Below, piece by piece: positions 34,178 through 43,245 of a stretch of DNA of 64,000 bases. This DNA comes from an uncultured Roseicyclus sp. (GTDB lineage Bacteria > Pseudomonadota > Alphaproteobacteria > Rhodobacterales > Rhodobacteraceae). Within the stretch, counting starts at the first letter, position 1. Every line of letters begins with the position of its first letter. A program made the position numbers and the translations under genes. The notes under the pieces were generated by a model. It saw only the letters and a list, made by a program, of their open reading frames with translations, was not told the DNA's origin and did not search any database. The DNA lies in NCBI GenBank assembly GCA_947500415.1, contig CANMRT010000003.1, positions 310,001 through 374,000 on the forward strand. Direction: 5' to 3'.

Positions 34178-34287
34178 GGGGACCTCCTGAGGCGTGCTGG
34201 TCATTAGGCCAAACCTATGGAGCAGCGGCCCCCGCAACAACCCCAAGTTGACGCACTTGCCTGCATGATGCGGACAATTTCAACGGC

Positions 34288-34297
34288 TGTGATCACA
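34288..34297. promoter_or_regulatory. TGTGATCACA operator candidate upstream of lpd
   Basis: Perfect 10-base palindrome in the 129-base gap between the MAPEG stop and lpd, 111 bases before the lpd ATG, the same distance as the nearest site before sucC. Single copy here, paired copies at sucC and sdhC. Confidence 0.65.
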
Positions 34298-34306
34298 AAT
34301 GGCGGT

Positions 34307-34720
34307 TCAGGAGATGAGCGCCGCCACTATCATCGCAAGCGTTGCGAGAAATCCGACAAACCATATGAAGCTGCGCCACGGTACCCAGCCGAACGCGTAG
34401 GCCGGAACGTATAGAATGCGCGCGCCCAGATAGACCCACGCGCAGGCAACAGTGAACGGCGTCGAGGCATTACCGAGCGTCACAACAACCACCGCAATAG
34501 TGAATAAGATCAGCGCCTCGAAATGGTTGTTCATCGCCCGGATTAACCGACCGGTGCGCGGGCTGACCTGCTCTTCGATCGACCCACCGGATCGCCCTTT
34601 GTCACGCGGCGATAAGGTCTTTCCTGTGCCGACCTCCAGATTGGCCGGGATCGCCATAAGGGTGAATTGGAGGGCCTGCAAAAGGCCCGCCAGGGCGAGA
34701 ACAGTCAGTTCGGGGGTCAT
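34307..34720 (-). CDS. MAPEG-family membrane protein
   Basis: 137 residues, four membrane helices, with the family's NNHFEALILFTIAVVVVTLG segment (the E in the second helix is typical) and CAWVYLGARILYVPAYAFGW. MAPEG proteins include membrane glutathione transferases, but bacterial members of this short type are mostly uncharacterised. GGAG eight bases before the ATG. It lies between msrB and lpd in the suc operon. Confidence 0.88.
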   Translation of the reverse strand: MTPELTVLALAGLLQALQFTLMAIPANLEVGTGKTLSPRDKGRSGGSIEEQVSPRTGRLIRAMNNHFEALILFTIAVVVVTLGNASTPFTVACAWVYLGARILYVPAYAFGWVPWRSFIWFVGFLATLAMIVAALIS

Positions 34721-34772
34721 CGATATCTCCGGGGTTCACTTCGTCGGCAATGTGCGCCGATACCCCGCGGCG

Positions 34773-35300
34773 TCAACTCGCCTCGTCCGGCGCGAAGTCG
34801 AGCGCGGCCCCGTTGATGCAATGCAACATGTCGCCCTGCACCTGAAGATAGTGGCCCAAGTGGCTGCCACAGCGGCGGCAATGCACCTCGGTCACTTGGC
34901 GAACTTCCTCGATCTCGGTTTCAGACATTTGGGCTGGCCACTCGTCGATGCCAAGCAGCACATTGTCTGGCCGCGCGTGATGGAAGAAGACCCAGCCAAT
35001 CAGGCGGATGGTCTTCTGGTCGCTGTCGTAGATCGTCAGATCGCAACCGCGGCAATGATAGTGGCCAGCCTCTTCAGTTTCCCAGTAATCCGAGGAAAAG
35101 CGCGACTCTGTCCCGAACTCTCGCATGATGCGGTATTGCTCTTCTGTCAGCAGATCGCGCCATTCGGCTTCGGTGCGAGTGACTTCGTAAGCGAAGTCTT
35201 CGCTTCCGGGCGCTTCGGTGTGAGCCTTGGCCATCGGGGCCGCCAGCGCAGTTGCAGCGGCAGTCCCGAGGAAGGCCCGGCGGTTTGGGTTCAGTGTCAT
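34773..35300 (-). CDS. msrB: Tat-exported methionine-R-sulfoxide reductase (MsrB)
   Basis: 175 residues. A twin-arginine signal (NRRAFLGTAAATALAAPMAKA) is followed by a MsrB domain: zinc pairs CRGCDL and CRRCGSHLGH, and the catalytic cysteine in LHCINGAALDF (family RxCxN). It would repair oxidised methionine in periplasmic proteins. AAGGAG nine bases before this ATG excludes the track's earlier start. The tryptophan-rich GWVFFHHARPDN segment differs from the usual G(W)PSF motif, so activity should be viewed with some caution. Confidence 0.88.
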   Translation of the reverse strand: MTLNPNRRAFLGTAAATALAAPMAKAHTEAPGSEDFAYEVTRTEAEWRDLLTEEQYRIMREFGTESRFSSDYWETEEAGHYHCRGCDLTIYDSDQKTIRLIGWVFFHHARPDNVLLGIDEWPAQMSETEIEEVRQVTEVHCRRCGSHLGHYLQVQGDMLHCINGAALDFAPDEAS

Positions 35301-35397
35301 AGGCGTGTCTCCTTGTCCTGCGGGCAAGGTCGCACGCGGCGGCGATCACTGGGAAAACACGAAGGCGGGAGGTGCCGGGGATGTGAGAATTGCGCGC

Positions 35398-35958
35398 TCA
35401 CGCCATGGAGGTTGCAATGGCAGAAGCCAACTTTTCGGCGCGCGCATCGAACGACAATCCGCGTGCAGAGGGATGCGCGGTTTCGATATGACGCACGCCA
35501 CGTTGGCGTAAAACCCGCGCGGAATCCGTTCCCAAAGCAACAGGGATACGACCCAATATCTCAAACCGCGTAACAGCATCGAAGGAGGCGAGGGCGTCCC
35601 GGTTTGGCAATGCAAACGACCGCTCGGGCACCAAAAGGCAGAATACCGGGGCCACGTGAATATCTGCCCGGGTCATGCCGATACGCGCAAGCGCACGGTC
35701 GAGAACTCGATTGAAGGGCATGTCAGCAATATAACCAGTAGCCGCCAGATCAGCCCGGCGCAGCCGCGCGGTCGGCGCATCCAGCCAGTCCTTGCTCATC
35801 AGGAGCGGGCCGTTTAGCGCACCTGAGGACATCTGGATCGGGCTAACATAGGGGCCATCGAACCCCGCCTCGGCCAATGTCGTGTATCCGTCCAACCGAA
35901 AGCTGCGGCGCCGTGCGACCGCATCTGCATATGCGGCCGCACGCTGGTCTGACCTCAA
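35398..35958 (-). CDS. Hypothetical protein, possibly uracil-DNA-glycosylase-like fold
   Basis: 186 residues, overlapping the sucB stop by ATGA, so it is translated from the suc mRNA. No firm family. The end of the protein, [16 protein letters not shown] then ETAHPSARG, resembles the UDG superfamily pattern in which a LG-x-x-A strand is followed by an H-P-S motif, and the N-terminal [10 protein letters not shown] may stand for the first active-site loop. This is a weak resemblance; the catalytic residues cannot be confirmed by eye. Confidence 0.65.
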   Translation of the reverse strand: MRSDQRAAAYADAVARRRSFRLDGYTTLAEAGFDGPYVSPIQMSSGALNGPLLMSKDWLDAPTARLRRADLAATGYIADMPFNRVLDRALARIGMTRADIHVAPVFCLLVPERSFALPNRDALASFDAVTRFEILGRIPVALGTDSARVLRQRGVRHIETAHPSARGLSFDARAEKLASAIATSMA

Positions 35959-37508
35959 AGATCCATGAGCAGACGCCGCGGATCCTCGAGCGCCTCTTTC
36001 ACCCGCACAAGGAACGTCACAGCCCCCTTCCCGTCCACGATCCGGTGATCATAGGACAGCGCCAGATACATCATCGGACGGATCACGACCTCTCCATTGA
36101 TCGCCATCGGACGGTCCTGGATCTTGTGCATCCCCAGAATACCTGACTGCGGCGGGTTCAGGATTGGCGAAGACATCAGCGAGCCATAGACACCGCCATT
36201 CGAGATCGTGAACGTCCCACCCTGCATTTCGGCCATCGACAGCTTGCCGTCTCGCGCCCGCGCTCCCTTCTCGGCAATCGCCTTCTCAATCTCCGCAAAG
36301 CTCATCGCATCGGCATCACGTATCACCGGCACCACGAGACCCTGCGGCGTGCCCGCTGCAATACCCATATGGACGAAGTTCTTATAGACGATTTCCTGCC
36401 CGTCGATCTCGGCGTTCACCTCAGGCACTTCGCGCAGCGCATGCACACAAGCCTTGGTGAAGAAGGACATGAAGCCGAGCTTCACGCCGTGCTTCTTTAG
36501 GAACAAGTCTTTGTATTCATTGCGCAACTCCATCACCGCGCCCATGTCGACCTCATTGTAGGTCGTCAGGATTGCAGCGGTGTTCTGCGCATCCTTCAGG
36601 CGGCGCGCGATGGTCTGGCGCAGGCGGGTCATCTTGACCCGCTCCTCACGGCTGGCATCCTCGGCCGGGCTCGGCGCGCGCGGCGTTTGGGCAGGCGGGG
36701 CGGGCGCGGTCGCCGCAGGCGCCGGGGCCGCAGCCGCCTTCATCACATCCTCTTTCATGATCCGGCCATCCCGGCCCGACCCCTGCACCTGATCAGCCGT
36801 CAGGCCTTTCTCGGCCATCATCTTTTCTGCCGACGGTGCATTCTGCACATCCGCCGCATCCCGGCCTGCCGGAGGCGTAGTGTATTGGTCACCGCCGGTC
36901 TCTCCATCTCCCGCACTCGCAGGTTGAGCGGATTGGGCTCCACCAGCAGATGCGCCGCCGATCACGGCCAGCTTTGCGGATGCCTCAACGGTTGATCCCT
37001 CAGGCGCGAGGATTTCCGACAAAACCCCAGCTGCAGGCGCAGGCACCTCGACCGAGACCTTGTCGGTTTCCAACTCGCACAGCATCTCATCCTGCGCGAC
37101 CGTGTCTCCCACCGCCTTGAACCATGACGATACCGTCGCCTCCGTCACGCTTTCGCCAAGCGTCGGGACCATCACGTCGATGCTTCCACCCGACACTTCT
37201 TCGCGAGGTGCAGCGCTCGCACCGTCCTTAGCCGCCTCTTTGGCCTTGGGCGCGGCCGCCGACCCGGCATCACCTTCGCTCAACGTCGCCAGCAATGCGT
37301 CAACGCCGACCGTTTCACCCTCGGCAGCAACAATCTCACCCAACGTGCCGGCCGCGGGCGACGGCACTTCAACCGTCACCTTGTCCGTTTCCAGCTCGCA
37401 TAGCATTTCATCTACGGCGACAGCGTCGCCCGGCTTCTTGAACCAGGTCGCCACAGTGGCCTCGGTTACGCTTTCCCCCAGCGTCGGCACTCGGATTTCT
37501 ACGGACAT
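35955..37508 (-). CDS. sucB: 2-oxoglutarate dehydrogenase E2, dihydrolipoyl succinyltransferase with two lipoyl domains
   Basis: 517 residues. Two lipoyl domains are seen, with [12 protein letters not shown] (about residue 43) and [12 protein letters not shown] (about residue 150), each with the lipoyl lysine in DKV. An Ala/Pro-rich linker, a peripheral subunit-binding domain ([20 protein letters not shown], then [20 protein letters not shown]) and the catalytic domain with [14 protein letters not shown] follow. Most SucB proteins have one lipoyl domain. AAGGA nine bases before MSVEIRV favours this start over the ATG six bases earlier. Confidence 0.97.
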   Translation of the reverse strand: MSVEIRVPTLGESVTEATVATWFKKPGDAVAVDEMLCELETDKVTVEVPSPAAGTLGEIVAAEGETVGVDALLATLSEGDAGSAAAPKAKEAAKDGASAAPREEVSGGSIDVMVPTLGESVTEATVSSWFKAVGDTVAQDEMLCELETDKVSVEVPAPAAGVLSEILAPEGSTVEASAKLAVIGGASAGGAQSAQPASAGDGETGGDQYTTPPAGRDAADVQNAPSAEKMMAEKGLTADQVQGSGRDGRIMKEDVMKAAAAPAPAATAPAPPAQTPRAPSPAEDASREERVKMTRLRQTIARRLKDAQNTAAILTTYNEVDMGAVMELRNEYKDLFLKKHGVKLGFMSFFTKACVHALREVPEVNAEIDGQEIVYKNFVHMGIAAGTPQGLVVPVIRDADAMSFAEIEKAIAEKGARARDGKLSMAEMQGGTFTISNGGVYGSLMSSPILNPPQSGILGMHKIQDRPMAINGEVVIRPMMYLALSYDHRIVDGKGAVTFLVRVKEALEDPRRLLMDL

Positions 37509-37514
37509 GGTCAT

Positions 37515-40469
37515 TTATCCTTCGATGGTCAGGGCACTGTCTACGAGTGCCGCTTGTTGGGATTTGTGGGCGGAGGCCAGGCCCGTCGCGGGCGAGGCCG
37601 AGGCATTGCGGCCCGCGTAGCGCGGGCGTGTGGTATCTGCGCCGATGCGCGTCAGAACCCATTCCAAATTCGGCTCGATGAACGACCAAGCCCCCTGGTT
37701 CTTGGGCTCTTCCTGGCACCAAACGATTTTGGCCTGTTTGAAACGTTCCAACTCTTTAACCAGCGCCAGGGCCGGGAAGGGATAGAATTGTTCAAGTCTC
37801 AGCAGGTAAATGTCGTCGATCCCGCGCGCATCACGTTCTTCCAGCAGGTCGTAGTAGACCTTGCCGGAGCAGATGACGACCTGCTGGATCTTGTCGTCAG
37901 GCTTCAATTCCGTATCTGAATTGCCCTTCTGCGCATCGTCCCACAGGCAGCGGTGGAAACTGGAGCCGGTGGTGAAATCCTCGACCTCGCTGACGGCCAT
38001 CTTGTGCCGGAGCAGCGACTTGGGCGTCATCAGAACCAGCGGCTTGCGGAAGTCGCGGTGGATCTGACGGCGCAGGATGTGGAAGTAGTTCGCAGGCGTC
38101 GTGCAATTCGCGACGATCCAGTTGTCGCCGCCACACATCTGCAGGAACCGTTCCAGCCGGGCCGAGGAGTGTTCTGGCCCCTGCCCTTCGAACCCGTGGG
38201 GCAGCAGCATCACCAAACCGGACATGCGCAACCACTTCGCTTCACCGGAGCTGATGAACTGGTCGAACATGATCTGTGCGCCATTGGCGAAGTCACCAAA
38301 CTGCGCCTCCCACAAGGTCAACGCGTTGGGTTCGGCCAGTGAATATCCGTATTCAAACCCAAGCACCGCGTATTCCGACAGCATCGAGTCGATGACCTCG
38401 TAATGCGCTTGTCCGTCCCGGATGTGGTTCAGCGGATAGTAACGTTCCTCGGTTGCCTGATCGATCAGACCAGAGTGTCGCTGGCTGAACGTGCCACGGG
38501 TCGAGTCCTGTCCAGATAAGCGGACAGGATAACCCTCGGTCATGAGCGAGCCGAAGGCCAACGCCTCACCCGTCGCCCAATCAAAGCCTTTGCCTGTCTC
38601 GAACATCTGCTTTTTGGTCTCAAGCAAACGCCCGACTGTCTTATGCAGCGCAAACCCATCCGGCGCGGTGGTAAGCGCGCGGCCAATCTCTTCGAAGGTT
38701 TCGGGCTTAATCGCCGTCTGCCCCCGCTCGTAGACATCCCCGTCCTTGCGATCGAGGTGGCTCCAGCGCCCGTCAAGCCAATCGGCTTTGTTGGGTTTGT
38801 AATCCTTCCCGGCCTCGAACTCATCATTCAGGTGGCTTTGGAAGGCCGCCTTCATGTCCTCGATTTCGCCTTCCGGGATCAATCCGTCCTTCACCAGCCG
38901 TTCCGTATAGAGAGCAAGGGTCGTACGGTGGCCCTTGATCTTCTTATACATGATCGGGTTGGTAAACATGGGCTCATCACCTTCGTTATGGCCGAAGCGG
39001 CGATAACAGATGATGTCGAGCACGACGTCCTTGTGGAACATCTGGCGATACTCTGTGGCCACACGCGCGGCGTGAACCACAGCTTCCGGGTCGTCACCAT
39101 TCACGTGGAAAATCGGCGCCTCCACCATCAGTGCAATGTCCGTCGGATAGGGGGACGAGCGGCTGAAGTGCGGCGCTGTGGTAAAGCCGATCTGGTTGTT
39201 CACAACGATATGGATCGTGCCGCCGGTCTTGTGACCCTTCAGGCCCGAAAGGCCAAAGCCCTCGGCCACAACACCCTGTCCGGCAAAGGCCGCATCACCG
39301 TGCAGCAGAATACCCATGACCTTGGTGCGATCCACATCGCCTTTCTGGTCTTGTTTGGCGCGGACCTTGCCCAGAACCACGGGGTTCACGGCCTCCAGGT
39401 GGGACGGGTTGGCTGTCAGTGACAGGTGCACTGAATTCCCGTCAAACTCCCGGTCACTCGACGCGCCAAGGTGGTATTTCACGTCGCCCGAGCCATCGAC
39501 ATCCTCCGGCTTGAACGACCCGCCCTGAAACTCGTTGAAGATCGCGCGATAGGGCTTGCCCATCACGTTCGCCAGAACGCTCAGGCGCCCGCGATGGGGC
39601 ATCCCGATAATGATCTCTTCCAGTCCCAGCGCTCCGCCGCGTTTGATGATCTGCTCCATCGCCGGGATCAGGCTTTCGCCGCCATCCAGACCGAACCGCT
39701 TCGTGCCCATGTACTTGACATGCAGGAACTTTTCGAAGCCCTCGGCCTCGACCATCTTGTTTAGGATCGCCTTCCGCCCATTCTTGGTGAAGGCAATTTC
39801 CTTGCCATACCCCTCGATCCGCTCTTTCAGCCAGCTCGATTGCACCGGGTCCGAGATGTGCATGTATTGCAGCGCAAAGGTGCCACAATAGGTGCGCCGC
39901 ACGATCTCCACGATCTGCCGCATAGAGGCCATTTGAAGCCCCAGTACGTTGTCGATGAAGATCGGGCGATCCATGTCGGCATCGGAAAATCCGTAGGAGG
40001 CTGGATCAAGTTCCGGATGCGGGGTCTGATCACGCATACCAAGCGGGTCGAGATCAGCCACCAGATGCCCCCGGATCCGGTAGGCGCGGATAATCATCAG
40101 CGCGCGAATACTGTCCAGAACGGCACGCTGGATCTGATCATCCGTCAACTCGACTTTCGCATCGGCCGCCTTCGCCGCAATCTTCTTGCCCGCCGATTTC
40201 GCCTCTTCCACTGGCCATTCACCGGTCAGCGCTGCGGTCAGATCGTCGCCGGGAACCGGCGGCCAATCCTTGCGCGCCCACGATGGACCTTCCGCTTCCG
40301 CCGGGGCCGCATCGGCATCGCCAAGCGCTTTGAAGAAATCCGCCCATGCCGCATCCACGGCACCCGGATCACGCGCGTATTGGGCGTAAAGCTGCTCCAA
40401 GTACTCCGCGTTATGCCCCTGCATGAAGCTGGAGGCATGGAACTGGTCGTTGGGGGATTGGTCGGTCAT
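37515..40469 (-). CDS. sucA: 2-oxoglutarate dehydrogenase E1
   Basis: 984 residues, full length. Thiamine-diphosphate enzyme that decarboxylates 2-oxoglutarate and passes the succinyl group to SucB. Seen: MPHRGRLSVLANVMGKPYRA, the ThDP/Mg region LLHGDAAFAGQGVVAE ... VNNQIGFTT, and the C-terminal RNA-E2 region MLLPHGFEGQGPEHSSARLE. The ATG overlaps the stop of a 58-codon ORF (ATGA). Downstream sucB starts six bases after its stop. Confidence 0.98.
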   Translation of the reverse strand: MTDQSPNDQFHASSFMQGHNAEYLEQLYAQYARDPGAVDAAWADFFKALGDADAAPAEAEGPSWARKDWPPVPGDDLTAALTGEWPVEEAKSAGKKIAAKAADAKVELTDDQIQRAVLDSIRALMIIRAYRIRGHLVADLDPLGMRDQTPHPELDPASYGFSDADMDRPIFIDNVLGLQMASMRQIVEIVRRTYCGTFALQYMHISDPVQSSWLKERIEGYGKEIAFTKNGRKAILNKMVEAEGFEKFLHVKYMGTKRFGLDGGESLIPAMEQIIKRGGALGLEEIIIGMPHRGRLSVLANVMGKPYRAIFNEFQGGSFKPEDVDGSGDVKYHLGASSDREFDGNSVHLSLTANPSHLEAVNPVVLGKVRAKQDQKGDVDRTKVMGILLHGDAAFAGQGVVAEGFGLSGLKGHKTGGTIHIVVNNQIGFTTAPHFSRSSPYPTDIALMVEAPIFHVNGDDPEAVVHAARVATEYRQMFHKDVVLDIICYRRFGHNEGDEPMFTNPIMYKKIKGHRTTLALYTERLVKDGLIPEGEIEDMKAAFQSHLNDEFEAGKDYKPNKADWLDGRWSHLDRKDGDVYERGQTAIKPETFEEIGRALTTAPDGFALHKTVGRLLETKKQMFETGKGFDWATGEALAFGSLMTEGYPVRLSGQDSTRGTFSQRHSGLIDQATEERYYPLNHIRDGQAHYEVIDSMLSEYAVLGFEYGYSLAEPNALTLWEAQFGDFANGAQIMFDQFISSGEAKWLRMSGLVMLLPHGFEGQGPEHSSARLERFLQMCGGDNWIVANCTTPANYFHILRRQIHRDFRKPLVLMTPKSLLRHKMAVSEVEDFTTGSSFHRCLWDDAQKGNSDTELKPDDKIQQVVICSGKVYYDLLEERDARGIDDIYLLRLEQFYPFPALALVKELERFKQAKIVWCQEEPKNQGAWSFIEPNLEWVLTRIGADTTRPRYAGRNASASPATGLASAHKSQQAALVDSALTIEG

Positions 40470-40642
40470 GGGGTCACCTCATATGGGTTGGGACCGTCGT
40501 GAGTTGGATTGGGTGCCAAGGCGCGGCGCAAAGCAAAGGATGCCTGGTGGACTTCAATGTTGAACATGGTGTCGACCACCGTGCTTCCAAGCGTTCCGTC
40601 AGTTAGATTGTCGTGGTGCAAGGTCGCTCTGGTAAAATTCAT
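40466..40642 (-). CDS. 58-residue ORF coupled between DUF805 and sucA
   Basis: Not listed separately in the track, where it is the tail of a longer antisense ORF. From the ATG at 40642 it reads MNFTRATLHHDNLTDGTLGS and ends in GPNPYEVTP. Its ATG overlaps the DUF805 stop by ATGA, and its own TGA overlaps the sucA ATG by ATGA. Four-base overlaps at both ends strongly suggest a translated, coupled gene. Soluble, no known family; it could be a real small protein or a leader that sets sucA translation. Confidence 0.6.
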   Translation of the reverse strand: MNFTRATLHHDNLTDGTLGSTVVDTMFNIEVHQASFALRRALAPNPTHDGPNPYEVTP

Positions 40643-41058
40643 CCCAGCGGATCCTCCCCATACTGGTTCGGCCCTACAGTCCCGCGCGAAGCCCAGAAGA
40701 CGATGTTGACGATGGACAAGATGACCACGCCCGCAAGCCCAAGCCAGAACAGCGGGCCGGTCGGGTTCAGGGGATCGCCCGCAAACATTCCGATGAGCAG
40801 CAGGATCAATGGGATCAGCGGCGCGAGCGTCCATAGACCCGTGCGATTTGTGTCGTGCAAACGCCGCCACGCAACCGCCGCGTATGGCAAAAGCGTTCCG
40901 AGGTTCCACAAACCCGACAGGGCCTCGCTGAACAGCGAAAGCGCGATGTCCACGATGGCCAGAAACAGGGCAAACCACCAAAACTCCGACCGCTGCGCGC
41001 GACCCGAGAAATCGACGTATTTGCTAAAGCAGGTGCTGATCGATTCTCCAAACGTCAT
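40639..41058 (-). CDS. DUF805 membrane protein, third of three
   Basis: 139 residues. It starts MTFGESISTCFSKYVDFSGR with AQRSEFWWFALF, the DUF805 opening, then four membrane helices with AVAWRRLHDTNRTGLWTLAP between them, and closes with RGTVGPNQYGEDPLG. Inner membrane, function unknown. Overlaps the second DUF805 gene by ATGA. The shared PN-R/Q-YGEDP end in all three shows they are tandem duplicates. Confidence 0.92.
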   Translation of the reverse strand: MTFGESISTCFSKYVDFSGRAQRSEFWWFALFLAIVDIALSLFSEALSGLWNLGTLLPYAAVAWRRLHDTNRTGLWTLAPLIPLILLLIGMFAGDPLNPTGPLFWLGLAGVVILSIVNIVFWASRGTVGPNQYGEDPLG

Positions 41059-41645
41059 CCGATTGGGTCCTCCCCGTGACGGTTCGGGCCTTTCGTGCCA
41101 CGGGTTGCCATCCAGATGATGATCAACAAGCTCGGCAAAGTCTGAATGCCAGACAGGATGGTCGAGGTGCGGTTGAAATCCTCAAAATCGGCCAAAGCCC
41201 TGTTCAATTCAGTGATGGACGAGTTCGGATCGAAGGCCACGATCATCAGGTCCGCAGATTGCGGGCCGGTGATGTTAAATACGATCACCGACATGATGGT
41301 CACAAAGACAATGGTGACGATGAACCACCACGCGGGCTTATCCTGATCATTCATCCGCCGCACGCCGCAGGCAAGGACCGGCAGGTAATTCAGCAGATAC
41401 CAGAAAGTCGTGATCGGCATGACGTTGATGTAGAAATCGGTGATCGAACGGAAATTATCGGACAGAAACTGTGCAATCCTCCCTTCCCCGGCAGACGGCC
41501 AGAAGATGATGAAGTCGAGCACAAAGCCGACCATCGCGCCGAGCGAGACAAACAGCACATACCACCAATAGGCTGACCGCGGATCACGGTCGCGGAAGTT
41601 GGTGCAGTGGACGATGTTGTGCCGGATGGATTCAGTAAACGTCAT
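41055..41645 (-). CDS. DUF805 membrane protein, second of three
   Basis: 196 residues, with an insertion of about 50 residues between helices compared with the third copy. N-terminus MTFTESIRHNIVHCTNFRDR with DPRSAYWWYVLF, middle ACGVRRMNDQDKPAWWFI, end RGTKGPNRHGEDPIG. It starts one base before the stop of the first copy's region (one-base gap) and so is coupled. Function unknown. Confidence 0.9.
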   Translation of the reverse strand: MTFTESIRHNIVHCTNFRDRDPRSAYWWYVLFVSLGAMVGFVLDFIIFWPSAGEGRIAQFLSDNFRSITDFYINVMPITTFWYLLNYLPVLACGVRRMNDQDKPAWWFIVTIVFVTIMSVIVFNITGPQSADLMIVAFDPNSSITELNRALADFEDFNRTSTILSGIQTLPSLLIIIWMATRGTKGPNRHGEDPIG

Positions 41646-41646
41646 A

Positions 41647-42300
41647 TCAAATACTCTGATTGGAAATGTCTGTAGCAGAGGCCATCAACGGGTCCTCTCC
41701 GTAGCGGTTTGGTCCATCAGTGCCTTTGGTGCACATCATGATAAGAACCACGATTCCTGCCACGAATTGCAGAAGTGACAGAACCGACAAGATCCCCGTG
41801 TACCGGATAACCTCCGCAAAGGTTTCGTCATCATCGAATGGCGACAGACCCGGCCCGCCCAGTTCCGCCGAGGTCAATACGAAGTCCTGGAAGATGCCCA
41901 TGAACTGGAACATCATTGCGATCCCAAGAACACTGGCCACAAGACCTGCCAGGTAGATCACCGCAAACATGACGCCCGACTTGTCACAATCGTGCCTGCG
42001 CCGAATGCCGCAAGAAAACAGCGGCACCAGGTTCACAAGCATCCAGATGAGCGAGACAGGGAAGAACGAGACGTAGAACCACGGGTCTCCGAAGATCACA
42101 TCGAACATGGCCTCCGGGGTCTCCAACATGTCCAGCAGCGCCTCAGCCCGGAAGACAAGAAGCATGCCGTCGACTGTATTGGCTGCAATCGACCCCAGGA
42201 AATAGAACAGCACATACCACCAAAACGCCGAGCGCGGATCGCGCCCGGAGAACCGGAACATGCTCCGGATGTTATGGGATATGGCCTGTCCGAATGTCAT
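41647..42300 (-). CDS. DUF805 membrane protein, first of three
   Basis: 217 residues, the longest copy. N-terminus MTFGQAISHNIRSMFRFSGR with DPRSAFWWYVLF, middle SCGIRRRHDCDKSGVMFAVI, and CTKGTDGPNRYGEDPL before a short extra tail. Begins three bases after the sucD stop, so it belongs to the suc operon. The three copies differ in loop length, perhaps forming a heteromeric membrane complex; that is inference. Confidence 0.9.
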   Translation of the reverse strand: MTFGQAISHNIRSMFRFSGRDPRSAFWWYVLFYFLGSIAANTVDGMLLVFRAEALLDMLETPEAMFDVIFGDPWFYVSFFPVSLIWMLVNLVPLFSCGIRRRHDCDKSGVMFAVIYLAGLVASVLGIAMMFQFMGIFQDFVLTSAELGGPGLSPFDDDETFAEVIRYTGILSVLSLLQFVAGIVVLIMMCTKGTDGPNRYGEDPLMASATDISNQSI

Positions 42301-42303
42301 GGT

Positions 42304-43185
42304 TTAGCCAATCGCCTTCAACACAGCTTCGCCTAGGGTTGCGGGGCTATCCGCCACAACGATCCCGGCGCTTTTCATCGCCTCGATCTTGTCTTCGGCG
42401 CCACCTTTGCCGCCTGCAACAATCGCGCCCGCGTGGCCCATGCGACGGCCCGGAGGGGCGGTGCGACCTGCGATGAACCCTGCAACCGGCTTCTTGCGCC
42501 CGCGCTTGGCCTCATCCGCCAGGAACTGAGCGGCTTCTTCTTCCGCGGAGCCGCCAATCTCACCGATCATGATGATCGAATGCGTCTCGTCATCGGCCAG
42601 GAACCATTCCAGCACGTCAATGTGTTCGGTCCCTTTGATCGGGTCGCCGCCTATGCCCACGCAGGTCGACTGACCAAGTCCGACGTCCGAGGTCTGCTTC
42701 ACGGCCTCATAGGTCAGCGTGCCCGAACGCGACACAACGCCCACGCTGCCGCGCCGGTGGATATGACCCGGCATGATGCCGATCTTGCAGGCGTCGGGCG
42801 TGATAATCCCCGGGCAATTCGGCCCGATCAAGATGCTGCTAGACCCTTCCAACGCGCGCTTCACACGCATCATGTCCAGAACCGGAATGCCTTCAGTGAT
42901 GCAGCAGATCAGCTCCATCTCGGCATCAATCGCCTCAAGTATCGAGTCTGCGGCGAAGGGTGGTGGCACATAGATCACCGAAGCGTTCGCCTCAGTCTTG
43001 GCCTTCGCTTCATGCACGGAATTGAACACCGGCAGATCAAGATGCGTCATGCCACCTTTGCCGGGCGTCACGCCGCCAACCATTTTGGTGCCATACTCAA
43101 TGGCCTGCTCCGAGTGGAACGTGCCCTGGCTGCCAGTGAAGCCCTGACAGATCACTTTGGTGTTTTCATCAACGAGTACGGCCAT
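42304..43185 (-). CDS. sucD: Succinyl-CoA ligase, alpha subunit
   Basis: 293 residues. CoA-binding N-terminus ([20 protein letters not shown]), [20 protein letters not shown], and the phosphohistidine loop [18 protein letters not shown]. With SucC it converts succinyl-CoA to succinate with formation of ATP or GTP. In most genomes sucC and sucD are adjacent; here four other genes (about 2.5 kb) separate them on one strand with small gaps, so they probably still share a transcript. Confidence 0.98.
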   Translation of the reverse strand: MAVLVDENTKVICQGFTGSQGTFHSEQAIEYGTKMVGGVTPGKGGMTHLDLPVFNSVHEAKAKTEANASVIYVPPPFAADSILEAIDAEMELICCITEGIPVLDMMRVKRALEGSSSILIGPNCPGIITPDACKIGIMPGHIHRRGSVGVVSRSGTLTYEAVKQTSDVGLGQSTCVGIGGDPIKGTEHIDVLEWFLADDETHSIIMIGEIGGSAEEEAAQFLADEAKRGRKKPVAGFIAGRTAPPGRRMGHAGAIVAGGKGGAEDKIEAMKSAGIVVADSPATLGEAVLKAIG

Positions 43186-43245
43186 TGGGGCCTCCTTGGG
43201 TCGTTACATTGGTTTGCGACGCGCAGGCCATCGCCTGCCCGTCGG

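Noticed and set aside
40643-40981. Upstream part of the 171-codon minus ORF (40466..40981)
   Set aside because: Out of frame with the DUF805 gene that fills this stretch; only the 58 codons after the DUF805 stop are credible.
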